Source: Mycolicibacterium mageritense (GTDB taxonomy: Bacteria > Actinomycetota > Actinomycetes > Mycobacteriales > Mycobacteriaceae). From it: a DNA stretch of 64,000 bases. Numbering within the stretch: the stretch's first letter is position 1; each line of letters starts with the position of its first letter. Location: assembly GCF_010727475.1 (NCBI RefSeq), contig NZ_AP022567.1:4030001-4094000 (forward strand). Reading direction: 5' to 3'. The notes under the pieces are model-generated. The model did not search any database. It was not told where the DNA came from and saw only the letters and a list, made by a program, of their open reading frames with translations. Positions 25,177 through 32,979 of the stretch are shown in pieces. Position numbers and translations under genes: made by a program.

Positions 25177-25861
25177 GGTCGCGATCGTCACGGGCGGTGC
25201 GAGCGGGATCGGCGCCGCGGTCGTGGCGGCACTGCGCAGGCGCGGGTATGTGGTCGGCGCGCTGGACCTCAGCGGCCGGGCCGACGCCGACCATGTTGTG
25301 GCGGTGGACGTTTCGGATGGACCCGCGGTGGCCGCCGCGGTCGCCGAGATGCGTTCACGGCTCGGCCCGGTCGGAGCGCTGGTGACCTCGGCGGGCCATT
25401 ACGAGATGGTGCCGGTCTCCGACATCTCCGCGCAGGCGTGGCGCCGGATGCTGCGTGTGCACCTCGGCGGGCTCGCCAACGCCACGCGGGCCTGCCTGCC
25501 GGACATGCTCGAGCGCCGGTCGGGCGCGGTTGTGGCGGTGGCTAGTGAGCTCGCCGTCGGCGGTGCCGACCAGGACGCCCATTACGCCGCGGCCAAGGGC
25601 GCGATCCTCGGGCTGGTGCGTAGCCTGGCGGCCGAGGTCGCCGACCGGGGCGTGCGCGTCAACGCCGTGGCGCCCGGGCCCACCGACACCCCGCTGCTGG
25701 CGGCCGATTCACCGTGGCGGGAGGCGGATTACCTGCGGACGCTACCGCTGGGCCGGCTCGCGTCGCCGGCCGAGGTGGCGCGCTGCGTCGAGTTCCTGGT
25801 GTGCGACGCGACGTTCAGCACCGGCGACGTCGTCAACGTGAATTCGGGAGCCGTGATATGA
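25169..25861 (+). CDS. Short-chain dehydrogenase/reductase (cluster SDR 1)
   Basis: The 230-residue product begins VSEVAIVTGGASGIGAAVV (TGxxxGxG cofactor motif). It has the catalytic Ser in VVAVASELAVG and YAAAK at about residue 138-142, with the expected VNAVAPGPTDTP. A GTG start overlaps the permease stop by 8 bases; a TTG two codons earlier is an alternative. It is coupled to SDR 2 by an ATGA overlap. Substrate unknown. Confidence 0.85.
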   Translation: MSEVAIVTGGASGIGAAVVAALRRRGYVVGALDLSGRADADHVVAVDVSDGPAVAAAVAEMRSRLGPVGALVTSAGHYEMVPVSDISAQAWRRMLRVHLGGLANATRACLPDMLERRSGAVVAVASELAVGGADQDAHYAAAKGAILGLVRSLAAEVADRGVRVNAVAPGPTDTPLLAADSPWREADYLRTLPLGRLASPAEVARCVEFLVCDATFSTGDVVNVNSGAVI

Positions 25862-26619
25862 GCGCACTGCAAGGGCGGGTCGCACTGGTCACCGGTGCGG
25901 CGCAGGGCATGGGTGCCGCGCACGCGCGCCGGTTGGCCGCGGCGGGAGCAACCGTGGCGGTCAACGACATTCGCGCAAGCGAGGCGCTTGACGGCCTGGC
26001 CCGTGAGATCGGCGGACTGACCGCGCCGGGCGACGTGTCGGACCCCGAGGTGTGTACGCGGATCGCCGCCGACGTCGCGGCCGCGACGGGACGGCTCGAC
26101 ATCCTGGTAGCCAATCACGCCTACATGACCATGGCGCCGCTGCTCGAACACGACGAGCAGGACTGGTGGCGCGTCGTCGACACCAACCTCGGTGGCACGT
26201 TCCATCTGGTCCAGGCGGTGCTGCCGCACATGCGCAGGCAGGGCCAGGGCCGCATCGTGGTGATCACGAGTGAATGGGGTGTGACCGGCTGGCCGGGGGC
26301 AACCGCGTACGCGGCAGCGAAATCCGGGCTGATCTCGTTGGTGAAGTCGCTGGGCCGCGAGTTGGCGCCCGAACGGATCATCGTCAACGCGGTCGCGCCC
26401 GGTGTGACCGACACGCCGCAGCTGCACGTCGACGCCGAGGCCGCGGGTGTCGCACTGGCCGACATGCAGGCGCGCTACGCCGAGTCGATTCCGTTGGGCC
26501 GCATCGGTTCTCCCGACGAGATCGCCGCGGCCGTGGAGTTGCTGGCCGATTTCGGGCTGGAAGCCGTGGTCGGACAGGTGATCTCGTGCAACGGCGGATC
26601 CACCAGGACCAGGGCATGA
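25858..26619 (+). CDS. Short-chain dehydrogenase/reductase (cluster SDR 2)
   Basis: The 253 residues have GRVALVTGAAQGMGAAHAR at the N-terminus, VANHAYMT in place of the usual NNAG, and TAYAAAKSGLISLVKSL with the YxxxK pair. The protein ends VISCNGGSTRTRA. Two successive SDRs in one operon suggest consecutive alcohol/aldehyde or hydroxy-acid oxidations of one substrate. The start lies in the stop of SDR 1 (ATGA), and the next gene starts in its own stop. Confidence 0.85.
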   Translation: MSALQGRVALVTGAAQGMGAAHARRLAAAGATVAVNDIRASEALDGLAREIGGLTAPGDVSDPEVCTRIAADVAAATGRLDILVANHAYMTMAPLLEHDEQDWWRVVDTNLGGTFHLVQAVLPHMRRQGQGRIVVITSEWGVTGWPGATAYAAAKSGLISLVKSLGRELAPERIIVNAVAPGVTDTPQLHVDAEAAGVALADMQARYAESIPLGRIGSPDEIAAAVELLADFGLEAVVGQVISCNGGSTRTRA

Positions 26620-27605
26620 CGGAAGGGGAGCAGGTGACGAGCCAGCCGTACGTACGGTCGGCGACGGGCAAGGTCGGGCAGGTCGACGCGAGGGCGGTGC
26701 CGCGGTATGCGGGCATCGCGACGTTCGCGCGGCTGCCGCAGCGGCACGAAGTCGACGACCACGACATCGCGGTCGTGGGCGTGCCGTTCGACAGCGGCGT
26801 CACCTACCGGCCGGGTGCCCGGTTCGGCCCGGCCGCGATCCGGCAGGCCTCCCGGCTGCTCAAGCCGTATCACCCGGCGCTCGACGTGGCGCCGTTCGCC
26901 GCCGCGCAGGTGGTCGATGCCGGCGACATCTCGGCCAACCCGTTCGACATCGGTGAGGCCGTCGACCAGATTCGGACCGGGGTCGCAGGCCTGCTGACCA
27001 GGCCCGAACAACGCGTCGTGTTGCTCGGCGGGGACCACACCATCGCGCTGCCTGCGTTGCAGGCCGTGCACGGCGTGCATGGCCCCGTCGCGCTCGTGCA
27101 TTTCGACGCTCACCTCGACACGTGGGGCCCCTATTTCGGCGCCCCGTGCACGCACGGCACCCCGTTTCGGCTTGCCGCAGAGCAGGGCCTGCTGGTCAAA
27201 GACCGCTCGGCGCACATCGGGATCCGCGGCTCGCTCTACGACCGGCAGGATCTGCTCGACGACGAATCGCTCGGGTTCACGATCGTGCACTGCCGCGACA
27301 TCGACCGGATCGGTGTGGACGGTGTCATCCACCGGATCTGGCAGCGGGTCGGCGATCATCCGGTGTACGTGTCGATCGACGTCGACGTCATGGATCCCGC
27401 GTTCGCGCCGGGCACCGGGACGCCGGAGATCGGCGGTATGACCAGCCGCGAGCTGGTGGCGATCCTGCGGGCCATGCGGGGTCTGCAGATCGTGGGCGCC
27501 GACGTCGTCGAGGTTGCGCCGGCCTACGACAACGGTGAGGTCACCGCGGTGGCCGCGGCCAATCTCGCGTACGAACTCGTTACGCTGATGGCTGATGATG
27601 CCTGA
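26616..27605 (+). CDS. Agmatinase/ureohydrolase-family enzyme
   Basis: The 329-residue protein has all the binuclear Mn2+ site motifs: GGDHTIALPAL (H141), FDAHLDTW (D164, H166, D168) and YVSIDVDVMDPAFAPGTGTPEIGG. These enzymes release urea from agmatine or related guanidino acids such as 4-guanidinobutyrate. The KPYHPALDVAPF and PCTHGTPFRLAAEQGL regions are shared by guanidinobutyrase-type members, so agmatine itself is not certain. It is encoded with a permease, two SDRs and a deacetylase under a PucR regulator, which fits a catabolic role. Confidence 0.88.
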   Translation: MTEGEQVTSQPYVRSATGKVGQVDARAVPRYAGIATFARLPQRHEVDDHDIAVVGVPFDSGVTYRPGARFGPAAIRQASRLLKPYHPALDVAPFAAAQVVDAGDISANPFDIGEAVDQIRTGVAGLLTRPEQRVVLLGGDHTIALPALQAVHGVHGPVALVHFDAHLDTWGPYFGAPCTHGTPFRLAAEQGLLVKDRSAHIGIRGSLYDRQDLLDDESLGFTIVHCRDIDRIGVDGVIHRIWQRVGDHPVYVSIDVDVMDPAFAPGTGTPEIGGMTSRELVAILRAMRGLQIVGADVVEVAPAYDNGEVTAVAAANLAYELVTLMADDA

Positions 27606-28440
27606 ATTGCGTTGGCCTTCCGGGAAATCTGCCGCCGCGGCGTTCACGTTCGATGTGGATGCCGAATCCGCCGTGCTGTGGGGCAACGAGGGCGCCGCGG
27701 CACGGATGAGCGTGATGTCACACCAGGCCTACGGGCCGCTCGTCGGGGTGCCGCGCATCCTCGACCTGCTGGAGCGTCATCAGATCGCCTCGACGTTCTT
27801 CGTGCCGGGCCACACCGCGCACCGCTATCCCGACGTGGTCCGCAGCATCGTGGCCGCGGGCCACGAGATCGCCCACCACGGCTATCTGCACGAACAGCCG
27901 ACCGCGCTGACCCTGGAGCAGGAGATCGAGGCGCTGGACCGGGGTTTGGCGGCGCTGGCCGAGGTGGCGGGGGTGCGGCCCGCGGGTTATCGCGCACCGA
28001 TGTGGGATCTGTCCTGGCACACGCCGGCCCTGCTGGCCGAGCGGGGTTTTCTGTACGACTCCAGCCTGATGGATGCCGACGCGCCCTACGAACTCGCGGT
28101 GGGGGATGGCTCGCTCGTCGAGATCCCGATTCAATGGGCGCTCGACGACTGGGAGCAGTACTGCTATCTGCCCGACATCGCCGGTTCCGGCCTGATCGAG
28201 AGCCCGCGCAAGGCCCGCGAACTGTGGCAGCTGGAGTTCGACGCGCTGCGCGGCCGGGGTGCGTGCTGGGTCTTGACCAATCACCCGTTCCTGTCCGGAA
28301 GGGCTTCCCGCGCAGCTGAACTCGACGATCTGATGCGCTACGTGCTTGGGCACACCGACGTGTGGACCACGAGCCTCGGCGCGATCGCCGAGCATGTCCG
28401 ATCGCTGGGGCTCACGCCGCGCAGCATCACCCGGCCGTGA
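27595..28440 (+). CDS. Polysaccharide deacetylase-family protein (PuuE-like)
   Basis: The 281 residues have the NodB-type motifs: FTFDVDAES (metal-binding Asp), HEIAHHGYLHE (the His-x3-His pair) and AGYRAPMWDLS. There is no signal peptide, and the family includes cytoplasmic cyclic amidases such as allantoinase PuuE, so it may act on an amide or acylated intermediate of the cluster rather than on cell wall. Its start overlaps the ureohydrolase by 11 bases. It converges with the SDR at 28441; the stops abut as TGATCA. Confidence 0.82.
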   Translation: MMPELRWPSGKSAAAAFTFDVDAESAVLWGNEGAAARMSVMSHQAYGPLVGVPRILDLLERHQIASTFFVPGHTAHRYPDVVRSIVAAGHEIAHHGYLHEQPTALTLEQEIEALDRGLAALAEVAGVRPAGYRAPMWDLSWHTPALLAERGFLYDSSLMDADAPYELAVGDGSLVEIPIQWALDDWEQYCYLPDIAGSGLIESPRKARELWQLEFDALRGRGACWVLTNHPFLSGRASRAAELDDLMRYVLGHTDVWTTSLGAIAEHVRSLGLTPRSITRP

Positions 28441-29310
28441 TCAGGATGGTTGCACGCGTTGGCGTTTCATCAAGGCGTCGACGAGGCCGGGCGCCACGCT
28501 GTTGAGCGCCTTGGCCGTCACCGCCATCCGCGGTGCGATCTGTACGGGCCGGGTGCGGGCGGCCGTGATCATCCAGTCCGCGGCCTCTTCCGCGGACAGG
28601 CCGGGCAGCCCGTCGTACGCCCGTGTCGGGGCGATCATCGGGGTTTTCACGAGCGGGTAATACAGCGTCGTCGAGTGCACACCTTGTGCGGCCCATTCGG
28701 TTTCGATGACACGGCTGACGGCGGACAGCGCGGCCTTCGACGCGTTGTACACCGCGAACAGTGGCGACGACTCGTTCATCACACCCCAGGTCGCGACGTT
28801 GATGATGTGCCCGTCGCCGCGTTCGCGCATGCCGGGTGCGAGGCCGCGGATCAGCCGAAGCGGTGCGTAGTAGTTGAGCGTCATGGTGCGTTCGACGTCG
28901 TGCCAGCGGTCCAGCGATTCGGCCAGCGGGCGCCGGATCGACCGCCCCGCGTTGTTGACCAGGATGTCGACGCCGCCGAGATCCTGCTCCACCTCGGCCA
29001 CCAGCGCGTCGACCGCGTCCAGGTCGGAAAGGTCGACGGCGCGCGCCCGCGCATCGCCGCCGGCATGGCTGATCCGTTCGACAAGGTCGTCGAGCAGTTC
29101 CTGGCGGCGGGCCACCGCGACGACCCTGGCGCCGCGCGCGGCGAACTTCTCCGCGGCGGCCTCACCGATGCCCGACGATGCACCCGTCAGCAAGATGCGC
29201 TTGCCGGTGAGGTCGATGTCGCCGCGGGCCTGCAGCCGTTCGGTCAGTGGGGGACGCATGCTGGTCAGCAACAGCTGGTCGGACAGCCGGCGCAGCGGGC
29301 TCTTGCTCAT
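28441..29310 (-). CDS. Short-chain dehydrogenase (Rv0547c-like)
   Basis: The 289-residue product has a 30-residue N-terminal extension, then KRILLTGASSGIGEAAAEKF, NNAGRSIRRPLAES and VYNASKAALSAVSRVIE with YxxxK. Members with this extension are common in mycobacteria and often associate with lipid metabolism. By position it matches M. tuberculosis Rv0547c near menB. An imperfect repeat copy lies just upstream of its start. Confidence 0.85.
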   Translation of the reverse strand: MSKSPLRRLSDQLLLTSMRPPLTERLQARGDIDLTGKRILLTGASSGIGEAAAEKFAARGARVVAVARRQELLDDLVERISHAGGDARARAVDLSDLDAVDALVAEVEQDLGGVDILVNNAGRSIRRPLAESLDRWHDVERTMTLNYYAPLRLIRGLAPGMRERGDGHIINVATWGVMNESSPLFAVYNASKAALSAVSRVIETEWAAQGVHSTTLYYPLVKTPMIAPTRAYDGLPGLSAEEAADWMITAARTRPVQIAPRMAVTAKALNSVAPGLVDALMKRQRVQPS

Positions 29311-29344
29311 GAGCTGAGTTTAGGAGTCCTACCTTTTTCTCCGG

Positions 29345-29402
29345 CGAGCAGACGCGGCGGTACCCCACAACGCGCCAGTCGGGGTACCTCGGCGTCTGCT
29401 CG
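29345..29402. repeat. Palindromic intergenic element, copy 4
   Basis: Arms 29345-29366 and 29381-29402 (22 bases, 2 mismatches) enclose a 14-base loop. The left arm CGAGCAGACGCGGCGGTACC is identical to copy 3. It lies between the divergent SDR and PPOX genes, about 26 kb from the other three copies. Confidence 0.88.
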
Positions 29403-29438
29403 CGATGAGTTGGTGACGGCGAGGCAGTCGGTACGGAT

Positions 29439-29963
29439 ATGACGATCACGGGCAAGCTCGACCAGCGCTTCAGCGAGGCGACCGAACCGACCGAGTGGGA
29501 CGGCGTCGCGGCCGTGCTCGATACCGCCGAGCTGTACTGGTTGACCACCGTGCGCGCCGACGGGCGTCCGCACGTCACACCCTTGGTCGGGGTGTGGGTC
29601 GACGACTCGTTCGTGTTCTGCACCGGGCCGGCCGAACAGAAGGCGCGCAACCTGCGGTCCGGCGCAGCCGTCGTCGTCACGACCGGAACCAACACGTGGA
29701 ATGCGGGTGTCGACGTGGTCATCGAGGGCTCGGCGGTCCGCGTCACGGGTGCCGCGACGCTGACCGGCCTGGCCGACGCCTACCGGGCCAAGTATGGCGA
29801 CGACTGGGATTTCGATTGCAACGCCGAGGTTTTCGACCCGGCCGGCACGGCCGCCCTGGTGTTTCGGGTGGTCCCGGACAAGGTGCTGGCCTTCGCGAAA
29901 TCGCCGCACGGTCAGACCCGGTTCCGCTTCCCGCCGAGCGGCGAACCTGGCAGTCGACTGTGA
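29439..29963 (+). CDS. PPOX-class probable F420-dependent enzyme
   Basis: The 174-residue split-barrel protein has LYWLTTVRADGRPHVTPLVGVWVDD, VFCTGPAEQKARNLRSG and VVVTTGTNTWNAGVDVVIEG, the usual motifs of pyridoxamine-phosphate-oxidase-like flavin or F420 binding proteins. Substrate unknown. It ends just before the terC promoter region. Confidence 0.85.
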   Translation: MTITGKLDQRFSEATEPTEWDGVAAVLDTAELYWLTTVRADGRPHVTPLVGVWVDDSFVFCTGPAEQKARNLRSGAAVVVTTGTNTWNAGVDVVIEGSAVRVTGAATLTGLADAYRAKYGDDWDFDCNAEVFDPAGTAALVFRVVPDKVLAFAKSPHGQTRFRFPPSGEPGSRL

Positions 29964-30014
29964 AAAACCTGGGAGGGTAAGCGGCGCAACGGATATCGCA
30001 GCCACCCCTGCCGA

Positions 30015-30043
30015 TGACAAGGGTTGCATCGACGGGCTATAGT
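30015..30043 (+). promoter_or_regulatory. Predicted promoter for the riboswitch-terC transcript
   Basis: TGACAA (30015-30020) and TATAGT (30038-30043) are spaced by 17 bases, close to the sigma-A consensus. Transcription would begin near 30050, just before the aptamer. Confidence 0.65.
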
Positions 30044-30056
30044 TCTCGACGTTCGT

Positions 30057-30185
30057 GGAGGGGAGTATTCCTCGCGCGGCATCGTCGTCATCACGGAAGG
30101 CCCATGGCCGACCCGGCGGTGCCGGTCCCGGCCAAGGCCGTGGGCGGAAGAGACCTCCGGATCGCTGCCCTGTGCCGTCCGGAGG
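30057..30185 (+). ncRNA. yybP-ykoY (Mn2+) riboswitch with translational expression platform
   Basis: The conserved GGGGAGTA loop (30060-30067) is followed by GC-rich helices and the conserved GAGACC (30150-30155). Helix P1 pairs GGAGG (30057-30061) with CCTCC (30154-30158). The same 3' strand, CCTCCGGA (30154-30161), is an exact complement of TCCGGAGG (30178-30185), which holds the ribosome binding site of the TerC gene. The two pairings exclude each other: ligand-stabilised P1 would free the ribosome site and turn translation on. yybP-ykoY RNAs are known Mn2+ sensors that commonly control TerC-type exporters. Aptamer boundaries are estimated by eye. Confidence 0.85.
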
Positions 30186-30191
30186 TTGATC

Positions 30192-31181
30192 GTGGTTTCT
30201 GTTGTCTCGCCGCTCGTTTGGGCTGTCACCGTCGTCGTGTTGCTCGCGATCATGGTCCTCGACCTCACGGTGATCGCACGCCGCCAACGCACCGTGACCA
30301 CCAAGGACGCGCTGCGGTGGGTGCTGGTCTACATCGGGCTGGCCGCTATCTTCGCCGTGGGCCTGTTCGTATTCCTGCCGGGGTCGGCAGGGCAGGAGTT
30401 CGTCGCGGGCTACATCACGGAATACAGCCTCAGCGTGGACAACCTGTTCGTGTTCATGATCATCATGGCGCGCTTCGCGGTGCCTGCCCTCGCGCAGGAC
30501 AAGGTGCTCTACATCGGCATCGTGCTGTCGCTGGTGTTCCGCGCGGCGTTCATCTTCGCGGGCGCCGCGGCGATCGCGGCCGCGAGCTGGGTGTTCTACA
30601 TCCTCGGCGGCTTCCTGGTTTACACCGCCATCCAGTTGGCGCTCGAGGACTCCGACGACGAGCCCGAGTTCCAGGACAACGCGGTGGTGCGGTTCCTGTC
30701 CCGGGTTCTGCCGCTCAGCGACGACTATGCCGGCCGCAAGCTCGTCACGCGGGTCGGAAAACGCCGCATGCTCACCCCGCTGGTGATCGTCATCGCGGCC
30801 ATCGGCATGGCCAACGTCGTGTTCGCCTTGGATTCGATCCCGGCGATCTTCGGCCTCACCGACGACGCGTACATCATCTTCACCGCCAACGCCCTGGCCT
30901 TGATGGGCCTGCGGCAGCTGTACTTCCTGATCGGCGGCCTGCTGGAGAAGGTGGTGTACCTCAGCAAGGGGCTGGCCGTCATCCTCGGCTTCATCGGCGT
31001 CAAGCTCATCATCGAAGCGCTGCACGGATCGCATCTCGACGAGTTCGGATCGTTCCACCTGCCCGAGATCGGCACCGTGACATCGCTGCTGTTCATCGTC
31101 GCGACGCTGGCCACCACCACCGTGATCAGCCTGCTCAAGACCAGCCGGGATGCCCGCCGCGCCGTGGCCGAAGCCGAGTGA
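30192..31181 (+). CDS. TerC-family membrane protein, probable metal exporter
   Basis: The 329-residue protein has about nine helices and the TerC signatures: YSLSVDNLFVFMIIMARF with the DN pair, and VVFALDSIPAIFGLT with DSIPA. TerC/Alx/YkoY proteins help remove manganese or load exported metalloproteins. GTG at 30192 lies 6 bases after the GGAGG controlled by the riboswitch; the open frame upstream runs through the riboswitch and is not coding. The stop codon is built into a long palindrome shared with menB. Confidence 0.9.
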   Translation: MVSVVSPLVWAVTVVVLLAIMVLDLTVIARRQRTVTTKDALRWVLVYIGLAAIFAVGLFVFLPGSAGQEFVAGYITEYSLSVDNLFVFMIIMARFAVPALAQDKVLYIGIVLSLVFRAAFIFAGAAAIAAASWVFYILGGFLVYTAIQLALEDSDDEPEFQDNAVVRFLSRVLPLSDDYAGRKLVTRVGKRRMLTPLVIVIAAIGMANVVFALDSIPAIFGLTDDAYIIFTANALALMGLRQLYFLIGGLLEKVVYLSKGLAVILGFIGVKLIIEALHGSHLDEFGSFHLPEIGTVTSLLFIVATLATTTVISLLKTSRDARRAVAEAE

Positions 31182-31232
31182 TTTGTGTGCGTCCACCGGC
31201 GGTCAGCACCGGTGAACGCACGCAAATCACTC
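31176..31232. terminator. Long palindrome carrying the ends of terC and menB
   Basis: Arms 31176-31199 and 31209-31232 (24 bases, 2 mismatches) surround a 9-base loop. The terC TGA (31179-31181) lies in the left arm, and the menB stop begins at the right end (31231-31233). GAGTGATTTG starts each strand. It can act as a bidirectional terminator for the convergent genes. Confidence 0.75.
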
Positions 31233-32148
31233 AGAAGTAGCGCGGGAAACCGCTCCAGTCCGGATCGCGCTTCTGCAGGAAGGCGTCGCGGCCCTCCACG
31301 GCCTCGTCGGTCATGTACGCCAAACGTGTTGCCTCACCGGCGAATACCTGCTGACCCACCAGACCGTCGTCGATCAGGTTGAACGAGAACTTGAGCATGC
31401 GGATCGCCTGCGGTGACTTGCCGTTGATCTCGGCGGCCCACTGCAGCCCGACCTTCTCCAGGTCCACGTGGTCGACGACCTCGTTGACCGCACCCATCTG
31501 GTACATGGTGTCGGCGTCGTAGGCCCGGCCCAGGAAGAAGATCTCGCGCGCGAACTTCTGCCCGGTCTGCCGGGCGAGGTACGCGCTGCCGAACCCGCCG
31601 TCGAAGCTGCCCACATCGGCGTCGGTCTGCTTGAACCGCGCGTGTTCGCGGCTGGCCAAGGTCAGGTCGCACGTCACGTGCAGGCTGTGCCCGCCGCCGG
31701 CGGCCCAGCCGTTCACCAGACAGATCACCACCTTGGGCATGAACCGGATGAGCCGCTGCACCTCGAGGACGTGCAGTCGACCCGCGCGGGCCGCATCGAC
31801 AGTGTCCGCGGTGTCCCCGGACGCGTACTGGTATCCCGTGCGGCCCCGGATGCGCTGATCCCCGCCCGAGCAGAACGCCCAGCCGCCGTCCTTGGGCGAC
31901 GGCCCGTTGCCGGTCAGCAGGATCACGCCCACGTCCGGCGACATGCGGGCATGGTCGAGCACGCGGTACAACTCGTCGACGGTGTGCGGCCGGAACGCGT
32001 TGCGTACCTCGGGCCGATCGAACGCCACCCGGACCGTCGGCTGCTTGGCGTCGTCGGTGACATGGCGGTGGTAGGTGATGTCGGTCAGATCGTCGAAACC
32101 GGCCACGGGTTCCCAGACCGCCGGATCGAACGGGTTCTCAGCACTCAC
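31231..32148 (-). CDS. menB: 1,4-dihydroxy-2-naphthoyl-CoA synthase MenB
   Basis: MenB is the crotonase-fold enzyme that closes the second ring from o-succinylbenzoyl-CoA. The 305-residue product has GGWAFCSGGDQRIRG, the MenB form of the oxyanion-hole segment, KVVICLVNGWAAGGGHSLHV, and the DVGSFDGGFGSAYLARQ active-site region. The C-terminal DWSGFPRYF is also typical. GTG at 32148 follows an AGCAGGT-like weak site and gives a length near the M. tuberculosis protein (about 314). Confidence 0.95.
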   Translation of the reverse strand: MSAENPFDPAVWEPVAGFDDLTDITYHRHVTDDAKQPTVRVAFDRPEVRNAFRPHTVDELYRVLDHARMSPDVGVILLTGNGPSPKDGGWAFCSGGDQRIRGRTGYQYASGDTADTVDAARAGRLHVLEVQRLIRFMPKVVICLVNGWAAGGGHSLHVTCDLTLASREHARFKQTDADVGSFDGGFGSAYLARQTGQKFAREIFFLGRAYDADTMYQMGAVNEVVDHVDLEKVGLQWAAEINGKSPQAIRMLKFSFNLIDDGLVGQQVFAGEATRLAYMTDEAVEGRDAFLQKRDPDWSGFPRYF

Positions 32149-32236
32149 CTGCTCGACTGTAGAGCGGGGTTTCGCCGAGACCGACCACGGGTATGGAACC
32201 GGGGCGGTGCACGTGGCACCACTGACACGGAGGGAC

Positions 32237-32515
32237 ATGATGAAGCGCTCGGCAAGGCTGTTGTTCTCGGGTTTGGCGGCAGGTGCGGTACTCGTGGGAT
32301 GCTCCCCGGCAGTCACAGGTGGTGACACCAAGTGCAAGGACTTCATCGGTCAGGACGAGAAGACCCAGAACGACGCGGTGGCCAAGATGCTGAAGGACGA
32401 GAAGGGCACGGACGCCGCCCAGCTGGAGATCACCGGTACGCGCCTCGCGGTGCAGACGTTCTGTCAGACCGCGGGCAAGCAGGACAGCAAGATCAAGGAG
32501 GCGCCGCACCTCTGA
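32237..32515 (+). CDS. Small lipoprotein, HdeA-like size, 92 aa
   Basis: A signal sequence with lipobox (LLFSGLAAGAVLVGC, cysteine at residue 22) is followed by a charged domain with two more cysteines (GGDTKCKDFIGQDEK and VQTFCQTAGK). The layout resembles HdeA/HdeB-type acid-stress chaperones found as mycobacterial lipoproteins, but similarity is only by pattern. AGGGAC precedes the first ATG at 32237; a second ATG follows directly. Divergent from menB. Confidence 0.75.
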   Translation: MMKRSARLLFSGLAAGAVLVGCSPAVTGGDTKCKDFIGQDEKTQNDAVAKMLKDEKGTDAAQLEITGTRLAVQTFCQTAGKQDSKIKEAPHL

Positions 32516-32522
32516 GCGGGCA

Positions 32523-32969
32523 CTAGACCGGGTCTAGGCGGAACACCGGGCAGCGCCCGGCGAGTGCTTCGAACTCGTCGGCGTTCGGCCCGGTGACCAG
32601 CCCGGCATTCTTCATGAAGCCCACACCCGTCGGCACGAGGGTGGGGAACTGGCGCAGCAGCGGGCGGGCCTGCTCGGCGGGGATCTCGACCATCTGCACC
32701 TGCTGGGTGCGGCGCCCCTGATGCACGGTCGCGGTGCCCGCGGCGCGGGCGTTGGCCGCCCAGTCGGAGCCCGGCAGGCCGCCGACGACGTAGCGATGGC
32801 CGTCGACGACCATCGGGGTGACGGGGGTGGACCGGGGCTTGCCGCTCTTGCGGCCGGTCACCGTGAGCACCACCGGGCCCTTGTCGCCGCCGACGCCGAG
32901 CTTGTTGAGCCCGATCATCACCTTGTTGACGTACTTGAGCCACCACGGCGGCCGGATACGTTCAGCCAT
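32523..32969 (-). CDS. Deazaflavin (F420)-dependent nitroreductase-family protein
   Basis: The 148-residue product has GPVVLTVTGRKSGKPRSTPVTPMVVDGHRYVVG and DWAANARAAGTATVHQGRRTQQVQMVEI, the Ddn-type F420-binding split barrel. The ATG at 32969 (MAERIRPPWWLKYVNKVM) matches the usual amphipathic N-terminal helix; an upstream in-frame ATG at 32996 is less likely. These proteins reduce quinones and nitro compounds with F420H2; the substrate here is unknown. Confidence 0.88.
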   Translation of the reverse strand: MAERIRPPWWLKYVNKVMIGLNKLGVGGDKGPVVLTVTGRKSGKPRSTPVTPMVVDGHRYVVGGLPGSDWAANARAAGTATVHQGRRTQQVQMVEIPAEQARPLLRQFPTLVPTGVGFMKNAGLVTGPNADEFEALAGRCPVFRLDPV

Positions 32970-32979
32970 GGCCACCAGC

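Noticed and set aside
29307..31196. A minus-strand open frame of 629 codons
   Set aside because: It covers the PPOX gene, the riboswitch and terC in antisense, and its composition is that of a shadow frame.
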